From Acidimicrobiia bacterium (GTDB lineage: Bacteria; Actinomycetota; Acidimicrobiia; Spongiisociales; ZC4RG35): 39,571 bases of DNA. Positions within the stretch are counted from its first letter, which is position 1; every line of letters starts with the position of its first letter. Both the position numbers and the translations under genes were made by a program. The notes under the pieces were generated by a model. The model made no database searches. It saw only the letters and a list, made by a program, of their open reading frames with translations, and had not been told where the DNA came from. The stretch is taken from positions 1 through 39,571 of the forward strand of contig JAICRU010000023.1 of the NCBI GenBank assembly GCA_025937235.1, read 5' to 3'. Below are positions 16,643-24,007 of the stretch, piece after piece.

Positions 16643-17098
16643 ATGTGGATCTCGCGCAAGACCGACTATGCCACCAGGGCCGTCCTGGCGTTGGCCATCG
16701 CCGACGGGCAGCGGCTCAATGCCCAGGACCTCTCCCGGCGAGTGGCCGTTCCGGACGCGTTCATGAAACAGATCCTCATGCAGTTGCGCGACGCCGGCGT
16801 TGTCCGGTCGGAGAGGGGCCCATCCGGCGGTTACCGGCTGAATCACGATCCGGCCGATATCACGCTGGAGCGCATCGTGCGCATATTCCAGGGGCAGCTC
16901 GCCCCGATCGAATGCGCCACCCGTCACGAGCCACAGCCATGTTCGATGGAGATCGGGTGCAGCCTGCGCACTGTGTGGGCCGAGGTCCGTGACGCCACCA
17001 TCGCCATTCTGGAGCGGACCGATTTCGCCACCCTCGCCGCGCAGTCCGGAGGGTCCTGGGTTCCGGTGGGGCTGACCACCAAGCCCTACACGGTCTGA
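16643..17098 (+). CDS. Rrf2-family regulator, IscR-like cysteines
   Basis: 151-residue winged-helix repressor. The N-terminus MWISRKTDYATRAVLALA is canonical for Rrf2, followed by RRVAVPDAFMKQILMQLRDA and the wing SERGPSGGYRLN. Three cysteines, Cys91, Cys100 and Cys106, follow the dimerisation helix with spacing close to IscR's iron-sulfur ligands (92, 98, 104), so it may sense Fe-S status, redox or NO. The ATG fits the family start although AAGGAG lies 16 bases upstream, further than optimal. Its last 13 bases overlap the convergent exporter gene. Likely targets are the divergent yceI and the exporter. Confidence 0.9.
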   Translation: MWISRKTDYATRAVLALAIADGQRLNAQDLSRRVAVPDAFMKQILMQLRDAGVVRSERGPSGGYRLNHDPADITLERIVRIFQGQLAPIECATRHEPQPCSMEIGCSLRTVWAEVRDATIAILERTDFATLAAQSGGSWVPVGLTTKPYTV

Positions 17099-17976
17099 GT
17101 GATCAGCTCCGACTGCTCCTGGTCCCGTCTGTTTCCTCTCACTGCGAGAACGACCGCGATCACGGAGCCAATAACTATCGCCAGATAGCCCAAGGTCCTG
17201 ATCGCTCCCTCGAGCTCGAATTGGTTGAACAATGTCCTCGAGTTGGTGATCACGATCACCGACCCGACCACGGTGCCGAGCACTCTCGGCGCCACCTTTG
17301 TCACCAACCAGGCCGCGAACGGTGCGGCGATGGCGCCACCGACGAGAAGAGCGCCGGCGATGGGCCAGTCGATGCCTTGCGACCCGAGGTTGACCAGAAA
17401 TCCGAGACTGGCCGCGATCGAGACGAGAAACTCGCTGGCGGAGACGGAGCCGATCACCTTGCGAGGCTCGGTACGGCCCGAGATCAGCATGGTCGGAGTT
17501 GCGACCGGCCCCCAGCCACCGCCTCCGCTCGCATCGATGAAACCGGCGAATAATCCCAGGGGAGCCAGGAACCTGGACTTGAAACCGAGATGGTGGCGGT
17601 CGGTCCGGGTGCCCCTCAGCGCAAATCGGATCAGGAGAGACACACCGAGCACCAGGAGGATTGCCGACATCCAGGGTCGGGCAGCCTCGGTCGATATGTT
17701 GGAGAGAACGGTGGCCCCGGCGTAGGCGCCGACCGCGCCAGGCACACCCAACATCAGGACGGTTCGCCAATCGATGTTCCCGAACCGCCAATGGGATGCT
17801 CCCGAAATCAGTGTGGTCCCCACCTCAGCGAAATGCACCGAGGCCGATGCCATCGCCGGCGCGACACCGGTCGCAACCAGCAGAGTCGATGATGTCACGC
17901 CATAGGCCATGCCCAAGGAGCCGTCGACGAGCTGTGCCGCGAGACCAACGAATACGAAGACGACTAGTGACGGCAT
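17086..17976 (-). CDS. TauE/SafE-type anion exporter (TSUP family)
   Basis: 296-residue integral membrane protein of the TauE/SafE family, which exports sulfite, sulfoacetate and related sulfur anions. The family repeat appears as AQLVDGSLGMAYGVTSSTLL at the N-terminus and GFIDASGGGGWGPVATPTML in the middle, each followed by hydrophobic helices; about eight segments in total. The start at 17976 (MPSLVVFVFVG) is preferred to 18000 because GGGGAG lies about 5 bases upstream. The neighbouring Rrf2 regulator suggests sulfur- or redox-responsive control. The substrate cannot be read from sequence. Confidence 0.9.
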   Translation of the reverse strand: MPSLVVFVFVGLAAQLVDGSLGMAYGVTSSTLLVATGVAPAMASASVHFAEVGTTLISGASHWRFGNIDWRTVLMLGVPGAVGAYAGATVLSNISTEAARPWMSAILLVLGVSLLIRFALRGTRTDRHHLGFKSRFLAPLGLFAGFIDASGGGGWGPVATPTMLISGRTEPRKVIGSVSASEFLVSIAASLGFLVNLGSQGIDWPIAGALLVGGAIAAPFAAWLVTKVAPRVLGTVVGSVIVITNSRTLFNQFELEGAIRTLGYLAIVIGSVIAVVLAVRGNRRDQEQSELITQTV

Positions 17977-18003
17977 CCACACTCCCCCAGAATTGAACAA
18001 AGT

Positions 18004-18032
18004 CGACTACATTTGTCTATTTAATGCGGCAA
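18004..18032 (-). promoter_or_regulatory. Possible promoter of the TauE/SafE gene
   Basis: On the leftward strand TTGCCG (complement of 18027-18032) and TAGTCG (complement of 18004-18009) are 17 bases apart, 28 bases before the gene start. The AT-rich spacer stands out in this GC-rich window and could also hold a repressor site. Confidence 0.4.
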
Positions 18033-18104
18033 GGAGCATAGAGCGAGGCGAGGGCTCTGGCAACTGGCAGGGTGGCCTCAAAATGGGTGCATCGGTGCGC
18101 TGAG

Positions 18105-18142
18105 GGGCGGGAGTAGCCGTCTCCAGGCTGGCTGACCCGCCC
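18105..18142 (-). terminator. Possible terminator after the HPrK-like gene
   Basis: GGGCGGG (18105-18111) pairs with CCCGCCC (18136-18142), with an inner AGCC/GGCT pairing (18115-18118 with 18126-18129). It lies 38 bases past the end of the HPrK-like kinase gene on the leftward strand. No T-run. Confidence 0.45.
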
Positions 18143-18179
18143 TATTGGACCGCCAACCTAGAGATCCGCGCCAGTCGGC

Positions 18180-19052
18180 TCATACGGCGAGGCTGCTCGC
18201 CACACCGGGTCCAAGTCGGTCTCGCAAGTACAACGCAGCCCGTAGAGGGTGGGAATATTTCAAATTCCACACCCGCGTGCTCGAAGCGACGTCGGTGGCG
18301 ATTCGAAAAGCGCGGGCCGGATCTTTGAAGTGGTTGAAGGCAAGTCCGAGCAACACGGGAACCGTCTCTGACTTGGGAAGCGGAACGAGCTCCTCGCCTG
18401 GGTGACCAAACTCAGCGACGACGACGTCTGTCACCTGGTTGGCACCCTGCGCGACCACTGCCCCCAGGTCTGCTGCGGTGACGAGTGTCTCTTCCCCTTC
18501 CGCGGCTATACCGAGTGTCTCACAACTCCACTTCGACAGGGCCAAGGGCTTGGGATAAGGAATGACCGAGCCACTGTCATCCAACACCAAGGCTTCGTCG
18601 GATATGTAGGAAAAACCACTGAGCAAACAGGCTGCGGTCAGGGTCGTCTTCCCATTGCCGGAAGCGGAGGGGAAGGCGATCGTGTAGTCACCGATCGTCA
18701 CCACGCCAGCATGGATGGCGAGCTCCGGGCTTTCCTCGACGGCAGTCCGATTGATCGTCGACACCAATGCCGGAAGAAGTTGGACGGCCGGGCCCTGGAC
18801 AGTGACCCGGTAGCAGTCCCTGAGGAGACGGTGTGTGCCGTCGGGAAAAGCAGCTATCTGAATGGTGTTGGCTGCTCTGGCGGCATTCCTGGTCTTTTCG
18901 AAACTGGCAAAGAGGTCTCTCACTCTTGCACCCAGGGCCCGATCATCGCTTCGCACCCGGTAGTCGGTACCCAGGATCCTGTGCCGCTCGTCGACGGTCA
19001 TCTGGATATCGCCCAGGTCATAACCGCAAGAGGCGCGTTGTTGGATCTTCAT
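18180..19052 (-). CDS. HPrK-like kinase
   Basis: 290 residues from ATG 19052. It resembles the HPr-kinase-related proteins found beside PqqD-domain proteins, not the PTS regulatory HprK. A P-loop (SGNGKTTL) lies at about residues 130-138 within LAIHAGVVTIGDYTIAFPSA. It is followed by FSYISDEALVLDDSG and PYPKPLALS, the family's typical post-P-loop segment. The N-terminal third is variable. Its ATG overlaps the stop of the PqqD-domain gene (ATGA), so the two are translated as a pair. Related kinases act on peptide serines in paeninodin-type lasso-peptide clusters; the substrate here is unknown. The neighbouring Tat protein or a sugar-linked molecule are candidates. Confidence 0.85.
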   Translation of the reverse strand: MKIQQRASCGYDLGDIQMTVDERHRILGTDYRVRSDDRALGARVRDLFASFEKTRNAARAANTIQIAAFPDGTHRLLRDCYRVTVQGPAVQLLPALVSTINRTAVEESPELAIHAGVVTIGDYTIAFPSASGNGKTTLTAACLLSGFSYISDEALVLDDSGSVIPYPKPLALSKWSCETLGIAAEGEETLVTAADLGAVVAQGANQVTDVVVAEFGHPGEELVPLPKSETVPVLLGLAFNHFKDPARAFRIATDVASSTRVWNLKYSHPLRAALYLRDRLGPGVASSLAV

Positions 19053-19339
19053 TCCTGAGCCAAGAATCCTGCTTCGATGAACTCGGACACCACTGCCTCG
19101 ACGTCGGGAGCGATGGAGGTCGGCTGTGTCCCATAGGAGCTCGCCAGCAGCTCGGAGATCTCGGAGATGGTGAATGTCCCGTCGGCCAACCGCCAAACGT
19201 CACTGGCCGTAGCATTGAGGACCGCCACCCGTTCCGATGTTGGGTCATAGAGACAGACGTCACCATCGACTTCCGTCTCCACGACCTGGGGAGCCGGCGG
19301 TCCGACTCTCTGACTCCTACCACCCATGACGGGCAGCAT
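19049..19339 (-). CDS. PqqD-domain protein 1
   Basis: 96-residue PqqD/RRE-type protein. Such domains bind leader peptides and present them to modifying enzymes. The signature is ERVAVLNATASDVWRLADGT, followed by the helix TISEISELLASSYGT and a C-terminal FIEAGFLAQE. ATG 19339 and ATG 19327 are both possible starts; neither has a clear ribosome-binding site. A 16-bp palindrome ends 8 bases upstream of 19339. It is co-translated with the HPrK-like kinase. The obvious candidate partner is the divergent Tat-exported protein, but no direct link is shown. Confidence 0.88.
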   Translation of the reverse strand: MLPVMGGRSQRVGPPAPQVVETEVDGDVCLYDPTSERVAVLNATASDVWRLADGTFTISEISELLASSYGTQPTSIAPDVEAVVSEFIEAGFLAQE

Positions 19340-19346
19340 AGATAAT

Positions 19347-19362
19347 TACGACAATTGTCGTA
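19347..19362. promoter_or_regulatory. 16-bp perfect palindrome, probable operator
   Basis: TACGACAATTGTCGTA is a perfect palindrome centred between 19354 and 19355. It lies in the divergent control region of the PqqD1-kinase pair (-) and the Tat-exported protein (+), 8 bases from the leftward start. Its symmetry and position suit a dimeric repressor or activator; the locus's own LuxR protein is one candidate. Confidence 0.6.
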
Positions 19363-19442
19363 GCGACGAGCGGTCGAACCTCACGTAGAGTGACTGATGG
19401 GCCCTCGGGCCATTGGTTTCGCCGGACAGGAGGATGAAGAGA

Positions 19443-19913
19443 GTGGGCGAGGAAACAGGCCAGGGAATCAGTCGCAGGGATCTGCTCCGGAGAGGCGCCG
19501 CCCTCGGCGGGGCGGTGGTATGGATGACGCCGGTGGTGCAAACGCTGGGAATGGGGCGGGCATTCGCCCAAACCGCCAGCCCACCCCCTGGTGGCGGCCA
19601 GGCGATCTCGTATGTCGGCATCAACGTTGTGTGCTCCACCGAGTCCTACTTCGTGAAGTGGGAGGATGATGGGGGCTGGGAGGAGAGCCCAGGAAACGCT
19701 CCACTCTGTGCCGACAAGGACAGTCTGCCTCCAGGAGTCAACGGCCTCGACAAGGGTTTCAGCATCTCACCGATCAGCGACTCCTGCGTGTCCCTGACGG
19801 TCCCGGACAGCGTTGCGAATTGCACGGTCACGGTGTGGGTGAAAGCCGGCCAGACCTGCAATACCTACAGCAACGTGGCCCCCGGCACGCATACGGTCTG
19901 CAGCGCGGCCTAA
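19443..19913 (+). CDS. Tat-exported six-cysteine small protein
   Basis: About 156 residues, family not recognised. A twin-arginine signal (ISRRDLLRRGAALGGAVVWM) leads to a probable cleavage near AFAQT-AS. The exported part begins with a proline/glycine-rich stretch and continues as a ~100-residue, probably beta-rich domain with six cysteines (VVCST, PLCAD, DSCVS, ANCTV, QTCNT, TVCSA), probably forming disulfides. The GTG at 19443 is chosen because AGGAGG (19428-19433) is 9 bases upstream; the ATG at 19434 touches that motif. It is flanked by two PqqD-domain genes and overlaps the second by 4 bases tail to tail. It could be the substrate of this locus; that is inference. Confidence 0.75.
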   Translation: MGEETGQGISRRDLLRRGAALGGAVVWMTPVVQTLGMGRAFAQTASPPPGGGQAISYVGINVVCSTESYFVKWEDDGGWEESPGNAPLCADKDSLPPGVNGLDKGFSISPISDSCVSLTVPDSVANCTVTVWVKAGQTCNTYSNVAPGTHTVCSAA

Positions 19914-20167
19914 GTCACCACCAAGCCGAGCTGACTCAGTACCTCGATGGTCGCCGCCACTTCGGTGGCGGCGACGTCTATTTCGAGACCTGTGAGCTCG
20001 GCGATGGCGGCAGCCATCTCCTGCAACGTCGTTTGTCCGTCGCAAAGCTCCCAAATGGCAAAGGCACTGGCATTCAGGACATGGAGGCCATCGCTCTCGG
20101 CTTCATAAACCGCGGTGCCAGTCTGCCCGGTTTGCTGGAACACCTCACCGCGACGCAGTGGAGTCAC
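19910..20167 (-). CDS. PqqD-domain protein 2
   Basis: 85-residue second PqqD-type protein. The signature is LHVLNASAFAIWELCDGQ, followed by TTLQEMAAAIAELTG and a C-terminal VLSQLGLVVT. It is only distantly similar to PqqD protein 1, sharing the LNASA...W.L.DG core, so it is not a recent duplicate. The start is GTG at 20167, overlapping the LuxR regulator stop (GTGA), so it is co-translated with the regulator. It ends 4 bases inside the convergent Tat-protein gene. It probably serves as a second peptide-binding module. Confidence 0.85.
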   Translation of the reverse strand: MTPLRRGEVFQQTGQTGTAVYEAESDGLHVLNASAFAIWELCDGQTTLQEMAAAIAELTGLEIDVAATEVAATIEVLSQLGLVVT

Positions 20168-20787
20168 CCTTCTGGCTCTTCCAGATCGTCTTGTGGGCCA
20201 TGTGCAGAAAGGGCGGCCAATTCCGCACGGGAATGGACCCCGAGCTTCCCATAGATCTTCTGCAAGTGGGTGCGAACCGTATCAGGGCTGATGAACAGGG
20301 AGCGGGCGATCTGTTCTCTACCTAGGCCCCGTGCCGCGAGCCGGTAGACCTCGAGCTCACGAGCCGTCAACGTGGCCAGGGCTTCGCTCAGGCTGTCGGC
20401 GGCTCTCCTGCGTTGCACGAGGTGGCGGAGCAGGGCGCCGAGCATCGAAGGAGGAATGACCGCGCCCCCCTCGGAGATCGCCAATACCGCTGACCGGATT
20501 TCCTCGATGCTCGCATCCGCATCCAGAAACCCCCGGCAGCCGGCATCCACAGCAGTCAGCAGTTGCTGCTCGTCTCCCAACATGAGGGTGGGCAGACGCG
20601 CGGCCACGTCTGAGGTGTTGGAGGGGACGGCGCCATTTATCTTCCAGACGAGGGCGTCGCCGTCCAGATCCGGGAGACGGCCCTGATCGACTATCTCCAC
20701 CTCGAAATCGTGCAATGCATGACCGAGAGCCCTGGAGAAGAGCTCGTCTGTGGAGCATACGACCACACGGTTACGGTGTCTCGACAC
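20164..20787 (-). CDS. LuxR-family regulator with degenerate receiver
   Basis: 207 residues from GTG 20787 (VSRHRNRVVVCSTDELFSRA); the upstream extension overlaps the divergent gene and is rejected. The C-terminal LuxR helix-turn-helix is clear: LTARELEVYRLAARGLGREQ, then FISPDTVRTHLQKIYGKLGV. The N-terminal half has response-regulator architecture, but the position expected for the phospho-acceptor aspartate reads ALVWKINGAVP, with no aspartate. It is probably phosphorylation-independent. It is co-translated with PqqD protein 2. Its target is unknown; the 16-bp palindrome nearby is a candidate. Confidence 0.85.
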   Translation of the reverse strand: MSRHRNRVVVCSTDELFSRALGHALHDFEVEIVDQGRLPDLDGDALVWKINGAVPSNTSDVAARLPTLMLGDEQQLLTAVDAGCRGFLDADASIEEIRSAVLAISEGGAVIPPSMLGALLRHLVQRRRAADSLSEALATLTARELEVYRLAARGLGREQIARSLFISPDTVRTHLQKIYGKLGVHSRAELAALSAHGPQDDLEEPEG

Positions 20788-20816
20788 ATTCCCAGTCTTG
20801 CAGCCAGAGCCAGCAG

Positions 20817-22949
20817 ATGAAGAGAACCGATCGAAGCCCAGATTGGACGGGGGGAGACCCCTTGTCCGCTGATCTAGTGGACTTGGCGGCCGGGAGGGGC
20901 TTGCCCGAGGACACCGATGTGACATCGGAGTTCATCGACCTTGCCCAACATCACGGCCTCATGGGGGTCCTCGCGACCGAGTCCGATTCGACCATTGTCA
21001 CTGCCATCCAAGCCCGAAATGAAGCCAGGCAGGAGATCATGAGGGCACGATTGCGGGACACGCTGGAAGCCCTCGACGAGGCAGGCGTCCGGGCCGCGGT
21101 CATCAAGGGCCCAGCCGTCGCCGCAGCCTACCGCGTCCCGACGCAACGAACCTACAGCGATCTCGACCTACTGGTGGAGGAATCATCGCTCGACGCGGCG
21201 CTGGAAACGCTCAGTGGGGATCCCTCGATCACCATCCCCGAGAAGAGACCCAAGGCAGACAAACGAGATATCACCGTCAAGGATGTGAGTGGTGTCCGCT
21301 TCAATCTGGATCTGCACTGGGACCTGTTCGACTACACCCAGCTGCGGGGCGCGGCCGAGGGAGCGGTGGAGCAGCTCTGGGAATCCGCATCCCATCACCC
21401 CGATGCATCTCTCGGGCCCCTATGGGAGCTCCCGGACTGGGGAAGGTGGAGCTTTCTCGCCGCACACTCGGTCCTGGACCACCGCTACCGGCTCATCCTC
21501 TTCCGCGACTTCGTGGAGCTGTGCCGTCATCCCGTCGACTGGGAAGAGCTCGTGGAAAACGCCGGGTCCTGGGGGCTTCGCAGTGTGACGTATGTGGCAC
21601 TTTGGATCGGCAAGGAGGCTCTTGGGGCAGATATACCCGCTGAGGCACTCCGACGGTTGAGACCCGTGTCCGAGACCGTGACCTTCCTCGAACGACAGTT
21701 GCCAAGAGTGGATATCGCCCGATTCGACGGACGGACGGTTCACCCGGTGAACCTGGCTTCGGTCCTCCTGAACGACTCCAGAAGGGCCCGGGTGGGCCTA
21801 GCGGTGCGGGCTCCGATGGCTTTCCCCGCTTGGAGGAGACGAACCGCCGAGGCGCCAGAACGATCGTCCTCTCAGCGCATATTGCTGGTCGTCGCCAGTG
21901 ATGCGAGACGAGGGGCGGAGGTTTTCGCCGAGCGTCTGCAGAGCGGACTGCAAGCCAAGGGTCTGATAGCGAAAGCGGTAAGCCTCACTCACACGCACGC
22001 GTCTGCGAGGGCGAACGTGGAGGCGCTCACCGATGTCCTCCCTACCGATGCCGGCCGGCTTCATCCTCGCATGGCCTGGGCACTGCGACGCGCTGTCGTC
22101 GAATTCGAGCCCGACGCCGTGGTCGCTGTCGGACCCACCCTCAGATATGCGGTTCTGGCGACGGCCGGCAGGAAGACCAGGCTGATATACGTCGCTATTG
22201 GGGAACCGCGCTATTGGATAAGAAACGGGGTCTCCAGGTGGATCCAAAGAGCCCTTCTCAGACGGGTGGATCTGGTCATTGCAGTCTCGTCGATGACAAA
22301 GACACAACTCCTGCTGCTCGAGCCATCGTTGACTGGTCGTATCGAGGTAGCCCATACCGGTGTCCCGGAGGCCTTGTTCCAACTGGCCCGTCTCCCCAGG
22401 GAAGATGCTCTCCGCGTCGTGGTGATCGGAGCCTTGAGCGCGGAAAAGGATCCCGTGGCGGCAGTGACTGCGATCGCCCAGCTCGGTGACGCCAAGCTGA
22501 GGATCGTCGGATCAGGACCGCTGGAGCAGGACGTCGTCAAGGCGGCACAGCCTCTCGCCGCAGCCCGGAGATTCGAGCTGGTCGGATCGGTCGACGACGT
22601 GTCCCCGCATCTGGCGTGGGCCGACGTGTTGTTGCTGACGTCTCGCACCGAAGGCTTGCCCGGGGCAGTTCTCGAGGCGGGGGCGGTGGGTGTTGTAACC
22701 GTGGCCTACGACGTCGGAGGCGTGAGGGAAGCGGTTGTCGACGGAGTCACCGGCTTCGTAGTGCCCTCGGGCGACCAGGCATCCCTGATCCGTGCGCTCG
22801 AGTCCCTTTCCGCCGATCGCGACCTCTTGGAACGCTTGAGCTCAGCGGCGCGGATCCACATCCACGAGTCGTTCGAGCTCGACTCCGTGACGGAAGACTA
22901 CGTGCGCCTGGTCACTGCGAATATGACTCGTCTTCGAGGGAGTCGATGA
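20817..22949 (+). CDS. Nucleotidyltransferase-GT4 glycosyltransferase fusion
   Basis: 710 residues from ATG 20817. The N-terminal half matches the uncharacterised nucleotidyltransferase family (NTP_transf_5 type): AAVIKGPAVAAAYRVP near residue 97, then the metal-binding SDLDLLVE near 114 and LDLHWDLFDY. From about residue 350 a GT4 glycosyltransferase begins (SSQRILLVVASDARRGAEVF), with GALSAEKDPVAAV and the donor-binding EGLPGAVLEAGAVG near 612. An alternative TTG start at 20862 has a better ribosome-binding site (GGGGGGAG, 5 bases) and leaves more room for divergent promoters. Its last 38 bases overlap the convergent epimerase gene. The NTP domain probably belongs to the kinase/PqqD set, and the GT4 half to the polysaccharide locus. 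Confidence 0.85.
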   Translation: MKRTDRSPDWTGGDPLSADLVDLAAGRGLPEDTDVTSEFIDLAQHHGLMGVLATESDSTIVTAIQARNEARQEIMRARLRDTLEALDEAGVRAAVIKGPAVAAAYRVPTQRTYSDLDLLVEESSLDAALETLSGDPSITIPEKRPKADKRDITVKDVSGVRFNLDLHWDLFDYTQLRGAAEGAVEQLWESASHHPDASLGPLWELPDWGRWSFLAAHSVLDHRYRLILFRDFVELCRHPVDWEELVENAGSWGLRSVTYVALWIGKEALGADIPAEALRRLRPVSETVTFLERQLPRVDIARFDGRTVHPVNLASVLLNDSRRARVGLAVRAPMAFPAWRRRTAEAPERSSSQRILLVVASDARRGAEVFAERLQSGLQAKGLIAKAVSLTHTHASARANVEALTDVLPTDAGRLHPRMAWALRRAVVEFEPDAVVAVGPTLRYAVLATAGRKTRLIYVAIGEPRYWIRNGVSRWIQRALLRRVDLVIAVSSMTKTQLLLLEPSLTGRIEVAHTGVPEALFQLARLPREDALRVVVIGALSAEKDPVAAVTAIAQLGDAKLRIVGSGPLEQDVVKAAQPLAAARRFELVGSVDDVSPHLAWADVLLLTSRTEGLPGAVLEAGAVGVVTVAYDVGGVREAVVDGVTGFVVPSGDQASLIRALESLSADRDLLERLSSAARIHIHESFELDSVTEDYVRLVTANMTRLRGSR

Positions 22950-23805
22950 GGTCGTCCAAACCCTCGGAGAAACCAATCTCGGGTTGCCAGCCCAGCTCCG
23001 CCGTGGCCAGTGCAGCGCTGACCTGTGCCGGGGGCACATCGCCCGGACGTGCTTCGCCAAAGCTGAGCTCAGTTGGAAACCTCTCGACCACGCGCTCGGC
23101 GAGCTCTTTGATCGACACAGTCTCCGGCGCAACGACGTTGAGGGCGATCCCGCTGAGAGACGCTGCGGCGGCCAACTCGAATGCTTTGGCAATGTCGTAG
23201 GCGTGGGTGAACTGGCGTCCTTGGGAGCCGTCGCCCTGAATGGTTATGGGCTCTCCTCGGCGTGCCTTGTCGATGAAGATTCGAAAGACCGAGTTGGGTC
23301 TGAGGCCAGGTCCGAACGCTGTCCCGAGACGAAGGGACACGACCTGGATGTCGCGCAGACGCGAAGCGGCTAGGAGCAGGGACTCCCCGGCGAGTTTGGT
23401 GATGCTGTAGGGATGGTCCGGCCCAGTCGGATGCTCTTCATCGATCGGTTGATAGCGCGGTTCGCCGTACACCTCCCACGTCGACGCGTACACGACACGC
23501 GTCCCGTTGGCAGCCGCCGCCTCGGCGACATTGGCCGTCCCGACGACGTTGACTTTCGCGGCCAGGATGGGATCGTTGGCGGCCAGATAGACGTCACCGA
23601 TAGCCCCAACATGGGCTACGACGTCTTGTCCGGTCATGACACGTTCGAGGGACTCGGCGCTTGTCAGATCGCCCTGGAGGGATTCGACTTCAGGCTCACT
23701 GAATGGAGTCATGTCGAACCCGGTCACTTCCCAACCGGAATCCCGGAACCTCCGAGCGATGTGCCTACCCAAGAACCCGGCCGCGCCGGTCACCAGTGCT
23801 CGCAT
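22912..23805 (-). CDS. NAD-dependent sugar epimerase/dehydratase
   Basis: 297-residue extended SDR enzyme acting on a nucleotide sugar, probably a GalE/RmlB-like epimerase or dehydratase. The Rossmann motif GAAGFLGRH is at the N-terminus. The active-site serine lies in VVYASTWEVYGEP and the Tyr-x3-Lys pair in HPYSITKLAGESLL. The start at 23805 (MRALVTG) gives a normal N-terminus; the longer frame is rejected. There is no ribosome-binding site, but TATGGT 9 bases upstream suggests a nearly leaderless message. It lies leftward between rightward polysaccharide genes. The exact sugar is unknown. Confidence 0.9.
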   Translation of the reverse strand: MRALVTGAAGFLGRHIARRFRDSGWEVTGFDMTPFSEPEVESLQGDLTSAESLERVMTGQDVVAHVGAIGDVYLAANDPILAAKVNVVGTANVAEAAAANGTRVVYASTWEVYGEPRYQPIDEEHPTGPDHPYSITKLAGESLLLAASRLRDIQVVSLRLGTAFGPGLRPNSVFRIFIDKARRGEPITIQGDGSQGRQFTHAYDIAKAFELAAAASLSGIALNVVAPETVSIKELAERVVERFPTELSFGEARPGDVPPAQVSAALATAELGWQPEIGFSEGLDDLIDSLEDESYSQ

Positions 23806-23933
23806 GAGCGGGACACCATAATGTCGTAGGGTCAACAGGCGAAAAGACGCTGGGAGCGGTCGGACACCGGCGCGCCCCGCAGGTTCTTCCGTTGTTGCCT
23901 CTGACGGCTTTCCAATCTCACTTTCCGTAAAGC

Positions 23934-23983
23934 GGGGACCCTGATAGAGTCCCCTCCTAGGGGTGCCACCTTTTTTGAGGTGG
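23934..23983 (+). promoter_or_regulatory. Structured leader of the polysaccharide operon
   Basis: GGGGAC (23934-23939) pairs with GTCCCC (23949-23954). The same C-run can instead pair with AGGGG (CCCCT 23951-23955 with 23959-23963). A third stem, CCACCT (23966-23971) with AGGTGG (23978-23983), has a T-rich loop. The first two stems are mutually exclusive. They lie 25-70 bases before the GTG start of the dehydratase gene. A TAGAGT box (23945-23950) with a weak TTTCCG 17 bases upstream overlaps the first stem. Pairings are certain; whether this is an RNA switch or a DNA operator is not. Confidence 0.4.
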
Positions 23984-24007
23984 ATAGATGGTGAGAGGAG
24001 TGTTGCC

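Noticed and set aside
18180-19052. PTS regulatory HPr kinase/phosphorylase
   Set aside because: Context is PqqD-coupled, no PTS genes are nearby, and the sequence matches the HPrK-related group rather than true HprK.
18180-19913. Lasso-peptide biosynthetic cluster
   Set aside because: PqqD and HPrK-like genes fit, but no transglutaminase-like protease, asparagine-synthetase-like cyclase or short precursor is present.
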